64,000 bases of DNA. Origin: Platycnemis pennipes (taxonomy: Eukaryota > Arthropoda > Insecta > Odonata > Platycnemididae). Position 1 is the stretch's first letter. Each line of letters starts with the position of its first letter. A program made the translations under genes and the position numbers. The notes below the pieces were generated by a model. It did not search any database. It saw nothing but the letters and a program-made list of their open reading frames with translations, and was not told the origin of the DNA. The stretch is taken from contig OW121852.1 in the NCBI GenBank assembly GCA_933228895.1, positions 106,847,544 to 106,911,543 on the forward strand, in the 5' to 3' direction. Shown in pieces: positions 13,251 through 24,110 of this stretch.

Positions 13251-14319
13251 TAAGAGCACCATAGCGAACAACGTAGATATCTAATGCTAGACACCTAATG
13301 TTTGAAAGCAGTTCCAATTCACAATGAACGTGTTTTGGTAGTTGAGCCAGGTGGGTTATTCAAAGGATGTGGGTTAGATGGTGAAATGTAATAAGCGTAG
13401 ATGCAGCAACCCAAAAAATATAGTTCCTTTGAACAGATGCCAACTACTCGAGCGCACAAATTTTCATGTAATTGAAAATAACCTGGCATTTGTGAGATAA
13501 ATACTTACATTAGAAGTCTGGAAACAAAAAATTTGAAGTAAAACCTGGGGACGATGGATACATGAATACCAAGCTACCAGAAGATTCACTAATTTCAGAT
13601 TTTTTCCAGCAAGGATCCGATGGGTGCGAAATACCCATTACTACCATAATAGTCTTTACTTCCTTCATAAACAACATGAAACGATCTCTTTGGTACCAAG
13701 AAGGGTCGATTTTTATTTACAACACATGTTTTCACTAAACAGATATATCATATTTAGACTTGCTGCGGGCATGTTCATATAGATACAATCGTTTTGGTTT
13801 ACAACGTTACAAACGTTGGATCGTTAGTAGGTAATGCACTACATCACTCCAAATTGAAGGGTGCCCGTATTTGTTCACATCGTTATCGAATAAAGGTATT
13901 AAGTAATAACATGGTTATGGAATTATATGCTTAATTATAAAATAAAGGCAGACCAAAAGTGAACACACTTTCTAGTTTTAGCGCAACTCAATTTTTGATT
14001 TTCTCACCTTTCTCCCATGCGAAAATCGAACACGAAAAATGAGCAAATGCCACTCCCAAACGAGATATTCATGCGATTTTCATGCAATCGTCATGCAATT
14101 TTTGCGCAGTAGACGGCACTCATTATAGCAGATTTCAGTACAAAGCATCCTTCGAGTTCTTTTGAGCCTTTCGTGACAAGTGGTGATGACCCATTTCTGA
14201 ACGTCTAGGTCAGCTCGATGTAACCCGATTCCAAAGCAACGTGAAAGACAAAATTGTAAAGAAAAAAACCAAAGATCCTAGGCAATAGGAGTACGAGAAC
14301 AAACAGAGGTGTCGTTTGA
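13251..14319. other. AT-rich spacer, nothing recognised
   Basis: About 1 kb with no supported feature. Confidence 0.5.
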
Positions 14320-14589
14320 TGTGAGGCAAAGGATAGAGTGATCTTTCCGGGTCCTGGAGTGAACATCGCATTTATGACACCGAACCTCTCGACCGGAATC
14401 GAGGTAAACACAGACGGCAACGTGCACTACGCTGCCTTGAACTCTGGAGGCAAGCAAATCCTCAGACAAGTCCGGTGTCAACACGACACAGCCACCCGTC
14501 TATTGCTCGCGTACCAGATGCAGATTAGCCTCCACCTGTCCGGCTGCTACAGAGCTAAAGTTCTCATCTGTCGGTGCAGCCTTCGGCAG
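14320..14589 (+). CDS. Candidate orphan exon or coding fragment of unknown function
   Basis: I do not recognise this protein. The frame opens after a stop at 14317-14319 and stays open to 14598. At 14589/14590 the sequence reads CAG followed by GTAAAA, which resembles a splice donor and comes three codons before the in-frame stop. From 14338 to 14589, about two thirds of codons end in G or C, while the flanking DNA is strongly AT-rich. That contrast is typical of coding exons and unlike the other open frames here. The translation contains PGPGVNIAFMTPNLSTG and then AYQMQISLHLSGCYRAK. A possible acceptor AG lies near 14324, but the pyrimidine tract is weak and no partner exon was found. It could be an exon of a gene extending beyond the window, a domesticated or decayed transposon fragment, or chance. 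Confidence 0.35.
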
Positions 14590-15359
14590 GTAAAATAAAA
14601 ATTCTACGAACTACCTTGTGTGCAAGCGCTTCACTTTTATTTTTAGAAAAAGGATAAAATAAAGGGTAGGAGTACTTCACATAGCCTAGAAAAATAAAAA
14701 AGAGCTCTTTAAACACAGACACTGCAAAATGGCTGTTGGCTCAGTAAGAATATAAGATTATAAAGGTACATGATATACCCATGAGATAAGTTACGTATAG
14801 CAGATTAATAAGCATAGGAAAAAAAAGGTCTGCAATAATTTTCCAATGGTAGCAGAGACAGAAAGAGATCGAGGAAAAAAAATCTGGTTAATAAAGAATG
14901 GACATTGACCGGATTGGCCTCTTGAAGGTAAATGAAAAGAAAACAAATGCAATGAAATGATATGAAGTAGAACGTCATTGCTAAACTCGGAAACAAATCT
15001 TGAAGAGGCCGTTGAATATTTCTATCTGGGAACCCGAATAACGAGAAATGTACGAAGCGAGAAGGGAATAGTATAACATACCGGACAGATATGATAGCCT
15101 ATGAAAAGAAGTACCTACTTAAAGCTGGAAATAAAATATTGGAATTAAGTTATTAAGTTCATTAGGACGTGAATATGGAGCATGCTCCCTGATTACTGTA
15201 AGGCGTGCATGATATAAGCAGCAGAAAAATTAAGACCGAAGATATTCGAAATGTAGCGTCACAGGATAATAGAGGCAATAAATAGGGTAAAAAAACGAAC
15301 TAAGAAGAGCGTGAGGAAAGAGAAGTTTGATGACCACTTAAAACAGGTGATGGAACAAT

Positions 15360-15371
15360 CTAATCGACCAT
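15360..15371 (+). repeat. Target-site duplication, left copy
   Basis: CTAATCGACCAT here is repeated exactly at 15525-15536. Removing the sequence between restores the LINE-A reading N-LIDH-IMRH, as in the 18877-19128 copy, so the repeat is the duplicated target of the insertion. Confidence 0.85.
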
Positions 15372-15524
15372 TGGAAAAGAAAATTCACTTTGTACATTCC
15401 ACACACAAGTTTTATTGACTTCGACCATGGTTTCGACAATAAAATGTCATTGTCAATGTACAGAGTGAATTTACTTTTCCAATCTCGTGGTTCCATAAAG
15501 TGAAGTCTCAAACGTTGAACCGTG
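15372..15524 (-). mobile_element. Short palindromic insertion, Penelope-like element terminal fragment (putative)
   Basis: This 153 bp insertion lies within LINE-A and is flanked by an exact 12 bp duplication. Positions 15372-15398 (TGGAAAAG...) and 15455-15481 (...CTTTTCCA) are inverted copies with two mismatches. On the minus strand the loop reads GACATTTTATTGTCGAAACC and continues CATGGTC. This resembles the second half of a hammerhead ribozyme: stem II GACA/TGTC, then GAAA, a palindromic stem III ACCATGGT, then GTC. The first-half motif CTGANGA is degraded to TTGACAA. Hammerhead motifs are known from Penelope-like retroelements, whose target duplications are of similar variable length. 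Assignment to that class is inference. Confidence 0.55.
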
Positions 15525-15536
15525 CTAATCGACCAT
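15525..15536 (+). repeat. Target-site duplication, right copy
   Basis: Exact second copy of CTAATCGACCAT. The LINE-A reading frame resumes here. Confidence 0.85.
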
Positions 15537-15700
15537 ATTATGAGACATAATGGACCGATGAAGACGATTGTCGAGGGAAACGCTAATGGGAAGATCAACA
15601 AAGGAAAGATACTGAATGACATGCAAGGAACGAGTTGTGAAGGACGTAAAAGAGAAGAATTACCTCCATAACGAATGCGGAGGCGATAAATGTCAAACTA

Positions 15701-16176
15701 CAGTCAAACTCATTTATAACGAGCACGGTTAAAACGAGATCTCGGCTATTACGACGAAAGAGAGAAGGTTTGTTTGTGAAATAATGCAATTTATGATTAA
15801 TATATAACGGTTAATACGAGACTGTATTAGAGAGCCTTACGGTTATAACGAGCAAATCTTTAGTCCAAATGAACGGGCAGTGGCTGTACTGTCGTACCAA
15901 GGACTTTTTCTTTTAAATTTGGCATGGATGGTTTACTGAATAAATTGTTCATTTTGTATTTTCAATCATCTTATATTAATCTTAGTTATTTTATCACCTC
16001 TGCATTAGAATAGTATGTGTGTGAGCGCGCGTTTGTGCGTGAGAGAGGAAAGACAGTGAGTGACAGTACATGCTGTTACTCGTAACGGATATAACGAGTA
16101 ACGGATATAACGAGTAACGGATATTACGAGCAAAAGCATTTGGTCCCTTGGATCTCGTTATATCCGAGTTTGACTG
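15701..16176. mobile_element. pogo/Tigger-type MITE
   Basis: Terminal inverted repeats CAGTCAAACTC(..)TATAACGAG at the left and CTCGTTATATCC-GAGTTTGACTG at the right match over about 25 positions. Both ends are flanked by TA (15699-15700 and 16177-16178), the target duplication of the Tc1/mariner/pogo superfamily. The 476 bp interior has no transposase frame, so the element is non-autonomous. Several TATAACGAG-like motifs inside form short tandem copies at 16081-16131. It inserted at the 3' end of the LINE-A copy. Confidence 0.85.
16081..16131. repeat. Tandem copies of a terminal-repeat-like motif inside the MITE
   Basis: About three copies of a 17 bp unit built on GTAACGGATATAACGA lie just inside the right end of the Tigger-type MITE. 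The unit resembles the MITE's own terminal motif. Confidence 0.75.
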
Positions 16177-16184
16177 TACCCTTA

Positions 16185-16917
16185 AGGCCGTTTTACACGG
16201 TCATTGATACTGCGCAGGCTGTTGCGAGAACACTTGCGCAAGAAATATTGCGCCGTGTAAAGCGACGACTTGCGAGGACAGGTAGCGACTGCACGAACGC
16301 TTGCGAGCAAATTACAACATGTACTAATCTGATACATGCGCTCGCGCAAGTTTGAAGTTTATTTCTCTCACTAGATGGTGCAGATGTAGCGGCAACGAAC
16401 TGCCTGGAGAATTCTAGCAATTAAATAGATCGTTGCCGATTGAGTTGGGTGTTCTTGTTTGCACTCAACTCCTTAGGTGGTGAATAAAGTGCAATAATGA
16501 TGAGCTGGGCGATTAATCACGTGGAAGCTTGAATTTCGTGCATAAAGGAAGAACTCGTTACCTTGGCCCACATCCGTTCGTTCGTGGTGCAAATTTTGGG
16601 TTGAGTATACGGGACTTGGGTCTCCACTATTACGTTTAGACTATGGCTTAAAACAAATTTTAAAGTGGTGGCAATTTATCGCATCTTTCACGTCCAATTA
16701 ATTGCTGCTTAACAGATCTTGACGTTATGCGATATATTGACGGTATTACCGGAAATGAATGGTATATTGTCACTGACATAATGCACCGACGATTGCACCG
16801 TGTAAAGCTGTCAAGCAAGCGTCCTCGCAATTTTCTACGTCACGGACTTCCGCGGACGACTGCCCAAACGGAATCAACATCAACTTGCGCAGTTTCAATG
16901 ACCGTGTAAAACGGCCA
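16185..16917. mobile_element. PIF/Harbinger-like non-autonomous element
   Basis: The ends read AGGCCGTTTTACACGGTCAT and, as reverse complement of the right end, TGGCCGTTTTACACGGTCAT. Similarity continues through the following ACTGCGCA block. Flanking trinucleotides are TTA on both sides (16182-16184 and 16918-16920), consistent with the three-base TWA target duplications of PIF/Harbinger elements. No transposase frame is present in 733 bp. The motif CCGTGTAAAGC occurs twice internally (near 16252 and 16799), so the element may be a composite of smaller units. It starts four bases after the right TA of the preceding MITE. Superfamily assignment is inferred from duplication length and terminal sequence. 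Confidence 0.7.
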
Positions 16918-17089
16918 TTAGAATTCATGACTAATAGAGATGAGATTAATTCACAGGAAAAAACTGAAAACAACGCAGGACCAAAGTATTTTGCAGCCTA
17001 ACGACAAAAGAACACCATTCCACCACTTAAAGAAATCAAATACGAACGCCAGCATTGTATTCCACGAACTCCTCGCTAGCTTCATCCCT

Positions 17090-17640
17090 TTCCACGAAGC
17101 CCCCCCTCCCTCCCGAACCTCAAGTTCGGGGGTAGGAAGCCTTTTAGCGACTAATGTCACGCGCAAAATATTCGGCAGCTGCGCCCCCTTAACTTCCTAA
17201 AGGTGAGACGTCGAGAGGAGGGATAGGGGAGGGATGAAGAGAGAGAGAGATGTTTTAACTGCCGTCGTAGAGTTGTTGCGAGGACGATACCGGAGTGGGG
17301 GGGAGGAAAGGCGGGGGTGTGAGGTGGAGGGGGGAGTTGCACATACGAGCGCACGGGGGATAGAAGTTCCAACCCCCTCCCCTGCCCCTCGGATGGAACA
17401 CAGCCTCCCTCGCTCCCGCAGATCGATTGAAGCACGTGGTACAGGAGGAGGGGTGGGTTGGGGGGGGGAGGGGAAGAGGAGGCTGCAAGGGCAAAGGGAG
17501 GAGAGGGAGATTAGGGAAGGAGGGAGGAAGTGAGGGGAAAGGGAGAAACGCGGGAGGGAGCAACTTGATTCTTCCGAGGGGGCGAAATTGAGAGCACTTC
17601 GCGCGGCACGCGAGCGACACGGTCGAGACAAAAACTCAAA
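17090..17640. other. GC-rich, purine-rich block
   Basis: About 550 bp of high GC with a strongly purine-biased + strand (G and A runs) between 17210 and 17560. Long open frames on both strands (17197-17631 minus, 17234-17533 plus) follow from this composition and encode only low-complexity Pro/Ser/Leu-rich or Gly/Arg/Glu-rich peptides. I see no gene. Confidence 0.55.
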
Positions 17641-18229
17641 AAGGTAGCGTTCCTCCCAATCTCCTTCATTCCACCGTTATTCCCGAATTTGACTCAGATT
17701 TGATGTTTTTCGAGGCTTTGCAGCTGAGCAGCAAAAAACGGTTTTTGTAGGCTCAAAATGCTGATATCTCACCGTTGTATCTCACCGACCAGCTTAAAAT
17801 TTATCTAGGAGATTTATTTACACGACATACTAGCACTGTGCGGAATATAATCTCGTGACAATCAGGATGCCAGGCCGGCTTGTTACTAACTTGCAAATTA
17901 TCGTAAATACTTGACACTGAACTCTAAGAATACATTGGACAGAAATCTTGATAGACTTGGATAGTTACATCACAATTTTTACTCCAGCTGTTCCTTCGAA
18001 ATACTTTTATATGATTAATTAACAATCCATTTAATAGTTTTTCATATGATTAAATGATTCATACATCTCCCAGTTTCCTAAGAACTATACCCTTTTCGGA
18101 GAGCTCCCTAGTGTTTGAGCTCATTTTGATACAATTCCCTGTGTTGCGCCCAAATTTTCAAAAGATTTTATTTCTTTCTGAGATTTAACTCATGCCTCTA
18201 CTGTCCGTTGTGATTGGTTGTAGATCTGG
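17641..18229. other. AT-rich spacer, nothing recognised
   Basis: No supported feature in this stretch. Confidence 0.5.
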
Positions 18230-18670
18230 GGTCCGTAATTGGCTGTTGACGCGTGCCCTACGCGTGCCCTATCCCCTACGGATGAATATATAAGACGGCC
18301 AAAAAACTTTGCACATCACTTCACTGACCTGAAGAAGCCGACTGCAACGCCGACGAAACTGTCGTCCGAGGAACTATGGACCAACGCGGAGGGAATCCCG
18401 AAAGACAAGCATCTTCAAGTAAGACAACCCGCGGAAGCCTACACAAGGAGAGTTAAGATAATCCTCAAGCAGTATATCGATGAAAACTTTTCACTTCGAA
18501 AAAAATTCCATTCTCTATGCCAGAAAGGACGAGTGATTTATGAGGACAAACAAAATTACGAGTTAAATTTTGTCGGGTTATTCCTGCGTGTATCTATCTT
18601 GATTAACTAGAGTTTCGTTGACATTATATTACGCGTCTTCAGCCATTTATTTCAGCGAAACTGTCGTCCA
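18230..18670 (+). mobile_element. Possible retroelement terminal region with TATA-like promoter
   Basis: A duplicated ACGCGTGCCCT motif (about 18247-18269) is followed by ATATATAAGACGGCC (about 18285), a TATA-box-like arrangement. About 40 bp downstream is CTGAAGA, then GACGAAACTGTCGTCC (18352-18367). The block CGAAACTGTCGTCC recurs exactly near 18657-18670. The CTGAAGA...GAAAC spacing is like that of hammerhead motifs in Penelope-like elements, but the stem II bases are not complementary here. An ATG at 18376 opens a short frame that ends after about 26 codons. The alternative frame 18239-18610 has no recognisable domain. I read this as the remnant of a retroelement end, with low certainty. 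Confidence 0.35.
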
Positions 18671-18849
18671 CTAAGGCTAATACACGCGAGAATAAAGCGA
18701 CGTAATTGAATTCAATCTTTGACCTCGAAAACCTTGGCAACGCGTATCGAATGGCTAAATTGATTGATGGAACTGAATAGACTGATTATAACTCTGTATC
18801 GGAGAGTTACGATTTTGGAGAACGTGTATTGAGGTATTCACCAGCAAAA

Positions 18850-19131
18850 ATAAATCATCATCAAGGGTCAACAATGTTAGGATTGGTTTGACGCAACCCT
18901 CCACTCGATTCTTCTATCGACCAACCTCTTTACATTTACGCAGTTCCTCTCTTTCACGTCCTTTACGACCTGTTCTATGTAACTCATACGAGGCCTGCCT
19001 TTTCCATTTTTCCCGTTCACTTTTCCTACAACGATTGTCTTCATCAGGCCATCGTGTCTTAAGATATGGCCGATTAGGTTGTCCCGTCTTCTTTTTATAG
19101 TTTTCAGCAGGCTTCTCTTTTCTCCCACAAA
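18850..19131 (-). pseudogene. LINE-A 3' fragment with intact C-terminal frame
   Basis: The minus-strand frame 19128-18877 encodes 83 residues. They contain NLIGHILRHDGLMKTIV and then GKGRPRMSYIEQVVKDVKER, ending in a Trp-containing DRRIEWR motif. This is the typical C-terminus of many insect non-LTR retrotransposon polyproteins (endonuclease plus reverse transcriptase). After the stop, the 3' tail contains GTTGACCCTTGATGATGATT, matching the tail at 31411-31435. The copy is 5' truncated near 19131, as expected for incomplete target-primed reverse transcription. It lacks all catalytic domains. Being open over its whole length, it is probably the youngest LINE-A copy here. Confidence 0.85.
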
Positions 19132-19429
19132 AAAATAAAATGATTCAAATATTGACGCCGTAGTATTAGCAGGAGAAATATTTGATTATTAAAGTTTAAA
19201 GCCATTCAGAAAACAAATACCGAGCACGTTCTCACCGTAGCCTGCGATCCGAGCGAGTATTATTATGTGAGCTGGTTTGATACGGCCACGAAATAATCGT
19301 TGGAGACACAGAAACACCCACAGGAAGGTGACGGGAAGGATCTTGAAGGGAGGAGAAACGGGACGAGTTAATAAAAAAGGATAAAATTTAAATTAGGTGA
19401 ACTACCGTCGCCATAAGGTCTCCTATACG

Positions 19430-20110
19430 AGTGGAACAAGATGAGCAAAAAGCTTCTTCCCGAAATTTCCGAGCGGCGCAAAACGGGGTGGACTGGTGGG
19501 GGAGGGAAGCGGGGGATGTGGAAGGCTTTAAAAGGGGGAGGAGATAAAAGCGGGAAGAGGCGAGAGCGGCGGGGGGGGGGGGGGGGGAGTGAGGGGGAAA
19601 TAAACCAGTCGGGGGTCGGGAGCAAGCGATAGAAAAGGGAGATAAATGGAATTATAGGAGCAGATAAGTGCACGCGGGGAATTGGAAAAGGAGTAAAAGT
19701 GGAGGGGGGGGGGGTTTCGGGACGGTTGCGAAAATTGCGAACGCCCTAAGAGTGGGAGCGGAGACAATAAAAATCGGGATGGGGGAGGGATTTAGTGTAA
19801 AGGAGGAGGAGAGGGTTGGAAGGGAAGGGGGGAAGAGGAAATGGGAAGAAGGGGGAGGAAAGGGTGCGGAAATATAGGGCTCCGGAATACGAATCCGGGA
19901 AGGGGGGGGGGGATTTTTTAATGGCGAGAAGGGCACCCGAGAAGAAAGTTGGGAAAGGAAACGAAGGAGGAGATTGAGGAGCGGGGAGGGGAGGGATGGC
20001 ACGAATGCGTGGAACTAATTAAATCCGATTATGAGAGCGAGCTCGCAGGCAGGGAACGGAAATGAACGATTAAAGGGGTGGACGGAGAGCGAAACCGAAC
20101 TGGATGAGAT
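19430..20110. other. GC-rich purine block with long G runs
   Basis: The + strand is purine-rich over about 19440-20000, with uninterrupted G runs at 19571-19587 (17 G), near 19704-19714 and near 19902-19912. Antisense open frames (19368-20002 region) are Pro/Ser-rich and reflect composition. I see no gene. Confidence 0.6.
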
Positions 20111-21180
20111 CGGGTCCACCAACACAGTATAGCAGCCGCCGAAATAAAACCAGGGATTGGAGACAACCAAATTATTGTCTTAAGGTCAACTGGGATTCCG
20201 CCCCTCCCAAATGATTTAATATTATGACAGAAGCAAGGTTCTGAGATTCGAATTGATTCTCCACGACAGCACGGCAAAGCCCAAATTCGATTCGAAGAGT
20301 GTCTCCAAACCCGAGAACTTCCATGGAGCGGCATGGGAATAATGCGAAGCATATTCAAGATAAGAGAGCATTATTCATTTTGAATGCAAACCATCAATAC
20401 ATCCATGAGTTTACTAATTCATAAAGATATTTCATTCATATATGGACTCATCTAGCCCAGGATACATAAAGAAACAAATCAGACAGTATATCCTTTTGCT
20501 CTGAATGACAATGTACAGCGATTGACTTTAGTTACAAGAATAAAAGTAATATTCATGTGTTTCCCTAAGTAAAAAATTGAGGATTGTGACGTCCTCTCTT
20601 ACAATCAACTCAATACATCACAAATATCAATGACGTACGCAGTGAAAATCCTACCGGGAGAAATTAGAGTCTACGGGCATCGGATAAATGGACATGGGAC
20701 TTGGCCCTCCGCCTACGAGACTGGCATTTCGAATTTTCCTGGATTGAATATCACAATTTCTTTCGTTCACGACGCTAAACATTACGGATTTATTAAATGA
20801 CTCTTTCAAAATTTGAAGATAAATATGTAGATCATTTATGAAGGGATTGATTGACACAATATAACTCCAAACTGCCAAAAGGATAAGGGTGAATCAGCTG
20901 TACCCTTAACAGTAGTTGCAGAAGAGAGACGATTCTTAATACACCGTCAACATAGTAATTACTGCAAATCCCGGGCTACTCATAAAAAACTATGAATATG
21001 AAGAAAGGTTAGAACATAAGAAATGCCGAAAGCTAACACATACAACATTTTTAGAAGATTTCTTTTCATGTCACATGTAGCTCAAGTTCTTAAATTAACA
21101 CGTTAGATTGCTCCATTACTTATGAGAATACTATTGAACACTCATCTATAGCATGATAAAAAAGAAATTATTATTTATTG
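20111..21180. other. Unannotated spacer
   Basis: No supported feature. AT content rises after about 20380. Confidence 0.5.
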
Positions 21181-21184
21181 GCAG

Positions 21185-21345
21185 TATTCTACCGGTGAAT
21201 GTATGTCTAAATGGACGTTAATTCTTTCCACACCTCTACATTTCATACGATGTCCCTCCTCAGCCCCTCATACCCGCTACCACCCATCATTCTACTCAAA
21301 CTACACGTTCTTCTCCTCCCTCTTCCCCATTACCCGAAATTATTC
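21185..21345 (-). pseudogene. LINE-B 3' end fragment
   Basis: On the minus strand, GAGGGAATAAT, GAGGAGAAGAA, GTATGAGGGGCTGAGGAGGG and GAAATGTAGAGG follow in the same order and spacing as in the LINE-B copy at 38385-38530. The sense strand ends in AATAAATAATAATT, a plausible polyadenylation-type tail. Only the last part of the element is present and no protein domain remains. Confidence 0.65.
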
Positions 21346-23389
21346 CCTCAAAGCTGAAATATAAATGATCTTTCTTTTGCTTTCAATATTATACAGCCCC
21401 TCGGGTATCTGCCGCCACGAATTCACATGCACCGGTAGAAATCATTATTGCTTTACATCAACAGAACAAGCGGCGTAATTTGCGAATATTTTGATGAAAT
21501 CCCTCTCGCTACGCAGAAAATCGGCTCTTGTAACACGCGGTACCCAAGTAAAACATATCTGTATATTGTTCATCTCACTTGGTGCAGTGGTTTCATGAGC
21601 ACACTGATCATAGGAAGATTGCGGAGAACGAAATAACTCATAAAGGGCAGTCACAGCGATGTTTACGGGGGAGGGAAGTATTAAAAAAAGAAAAACCGAG
21701 GATAAAACGAAATGCCTCTTCCTGCGTCGATACGAGAGCTCAGCCTTACCTTCGTGTCAGACGTCGACCATGAGGAAGACCTCAGAAGAGGGGAAAAAAG
21801 AGAGAGCGCGGGGGAAAAGTTCATCTCGGTCGTTAAGTCCGCAGAGTAATTTTTCCGGGGCACTTTTAAAGCCGGGAGCGAGAAATTCCGGGAAGGTGAT
21901 GGAAATATGATGACGGAAAGAGACACTCCAGCAGCGTGACTCGGCTACGGCAGAAGATTCCACGGTGCGGAGACGAAATAAGTTTTTATACGGAAGAATG
22001 AACGCCACGAGTCACAGGTTAAAGAGACTGTAAACGCGACATCTTGGAGCTCAGCACACGCCGCTAACAGACTTCTTAACCCCCAACAGCATGAAGTTTG
22101 GCACTAAAAGGTGGCGCACACTCTACTCACAAAGAATATCGAGCAAATATCTTCGCAGCTCTTGGCAACGCGAGGTTGGCCTCATTTCAGTGGTCCTAAT
22201 TAAGGGATCCCCACGCGCCCGTACTTGGAGCTTTTTGCGATCCTGGGGTAAGAGCCGGAGGATGTTGGTTCCGTAGTCACACTCCGCTAACAATCAAGAA
22301 AGACCACAACACGATAGTGTAGACCAAGGCACTTCATTGTAATGAGACTGCAGCATTGTGGGTAATTCGGGGACCGCCGTCGGTACTGGAGACATCCGAA
22401 GAAATACTCCATTCCGAACAACATCGCAGCCAAACGGGTACACCGAGCTGCCAAATTATCCCATTTGATTCCCAAAGAAAGCGTGTTCTAAGGCGAAATG
22501 GCCGTGAATATAAAGGACACGCTTCGAGAACACAGCGTCGGGGAACATTGCTTTGTATCCTTAAATACACGCTTTTGAGAACTTCCCGTTTCCAAATCAA
22601 TCTTTCGTTTCCTACATCTTAATATAATCCGACGAAAGCTAGGAAGACACAACACTGAATTGGACTAAACAATCTATCAGCATCAGATGATATGACGCCA
22701 CTTTTGAGACGGAAGGACTAAACCATTTCAGCGCAATCATTCTAAATTAAATTCGAGAGCCGTAAATATATTTTTGCAATTACAGAAATATTAAAAAATA
22801 TTTAAAAAAGGATATAGCCGATAATATCTTTATATGCGGAAGAAAAATTAAAAATGCCCATCTTGATTTCAATCAGTTTGAGTGGCTAGCTTGAATTTAC
22901 TGTATAACTAGTCGTGTTTTAGTCAAGGGACGATTCAAAATTGACATAATTTGACGACATAAGAAAACATTCGTTTTTTTAACCCATGGCAATACAATCT
23001 TTTATAAATTAAACTATGGCAGTATTATTATCATTTTCAATTTTGCTTCAGAGTCAAATGTACGCACTACAAAGAGCCTAGCCACATGCCGTTCGCGAAC
23101 CGCAGTTTGCCGATTCTTGGGCTAGATGAACAAAAAAAGTCAAAGATACAAAGTATTCATGCGCTTTGGGGAATAGGACCTCTCTTGGACAGGCTCCTCA
23201 CGGGGACCACTGACTTGAAAAACAAAATTAATCCATGCTTGACGAGACTTGAGGAATAGACAGGAACTCCGGAGGTCACATCTTCAAATCCTCGCCACCA
23301 ACACCGCCTAAAAACCCTCGACTCGATACGGCGTTAATGTGAACAATGACGCAATTACGATCGAACGAATCCTGTATTCCTCCCAGACG
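21346..23389. other. Unannotated spacer with moderate GC at 21640-22600
   Basis: Several short open frames on both strands, none with a recognisable domain or splice context. Sequence after about 22620 is AT-rich. Confidence 0.5.
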
Positions 23390-24110
23390 CCGAGGGTAAG
23401 GATACAAAAAGAAAGGGACTGGCCTTAATTGGGAGGCGGCAAGACTGGGGATGAAAAAAACATTGGCTTGGGTGGGGCGGGTGAGAAGGGAATGATAAAA
23501 CAGGAAATGAATAACAAAACAGGAAGGGACATGATGAAAAGGCGGGAGCGGAGGGAGGGGAAAGAAACAAGTAGGTGCGCAAGAGGGCGAGCACGAGAGA
23601 TTACGGGGAGGGAGAGTCTACTGTTAGGCAGGAAACTAATATGATGTGGCCGACAACGAAAATGAGGGAAGAGGAAAGAATGAAGCCGGGGGTGGCGTGG
23701 GAGGTGAACTGCCCGGGAGGCGGGGGAGATGGCGGGAACGCAGTGGAAACAAAAGGGAGGCGGAGGGCGGGGAAATATTAAGGGGAGAGCAGAATGGGTC
23801 GGGATGGTGGGATTACTTGCGAGAGATGAGAGAAATAAATTAACAGAACAAGGGAACGCCTGGAAGTATGGTGGTGCGGAGGTGATGTATTATTGGCCGG
23901 GTTTAGGGGAAGGGGGTGAATTTATACACGCACTCATAGCGGGTCGAGATGAAGAGGGGATCATACCGCTCACGAGGGACCACACTGACGCGAACAGTAG
24001 GTACAACACCACTGGGCGACGTCGAGGGAATGCGCTGAGGTCGAACACATGGTTCGCAACACCACGCGCCCCTGGGTACAAAAACACCCACCACCACACC
24101 TTAAGCCACT
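23390..24110. other. GC-rich block, purine-rich on the + strand
   Basis: The + strand is dominated by G and A between 23420 and 23780. The 140-residue frame at 23729-24151 begins in low-complexity Gly/Arg sequence and has no domain. I see no gene. Confidence 0.5.

Larger units (their letters stand above)
14890..15698 (+). pseudogene. Decayed non-LTR retrotransposon (LINE-A), reverse transcriptase C-terminal half
   Basis: Short conserved blocks appear in order in shifting frames. GLLKVNEKKTNAMK (about 14910) matches the GLxxNxxKTK block of LINE reverse transcriptases. EEAVEYFYLGTRITRN (about 15005) matches the F.YLG.xIT block. IDHIMRHNGPMKTIVEGN (about 15530) matches the IGHILRHDGLxKTI block at 18877-19128. 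ERVVKDVKEKN (about 15625) matches the terminal QVVKDVKER motif of the other LINE-A copies. Stops and frameshifts are frequent, so the copy is dead. It is split by the 153 bp insertion at 15372-15524 and cut at its 3' end by a MITE at 15701. Confidence 0.8.

Noticed and set aside
17197..17631. 144-residue minus-strand frame and overlapping frames
   Set aside because: Low-complexity product of a purine-rich tract, with both strands open over the same bases.
18239..18610. 123-residue + strand frame as a host gene
   Set aside because: It starts upstream of the TATA-like box and has no domain. The region looks like a retroelement end.
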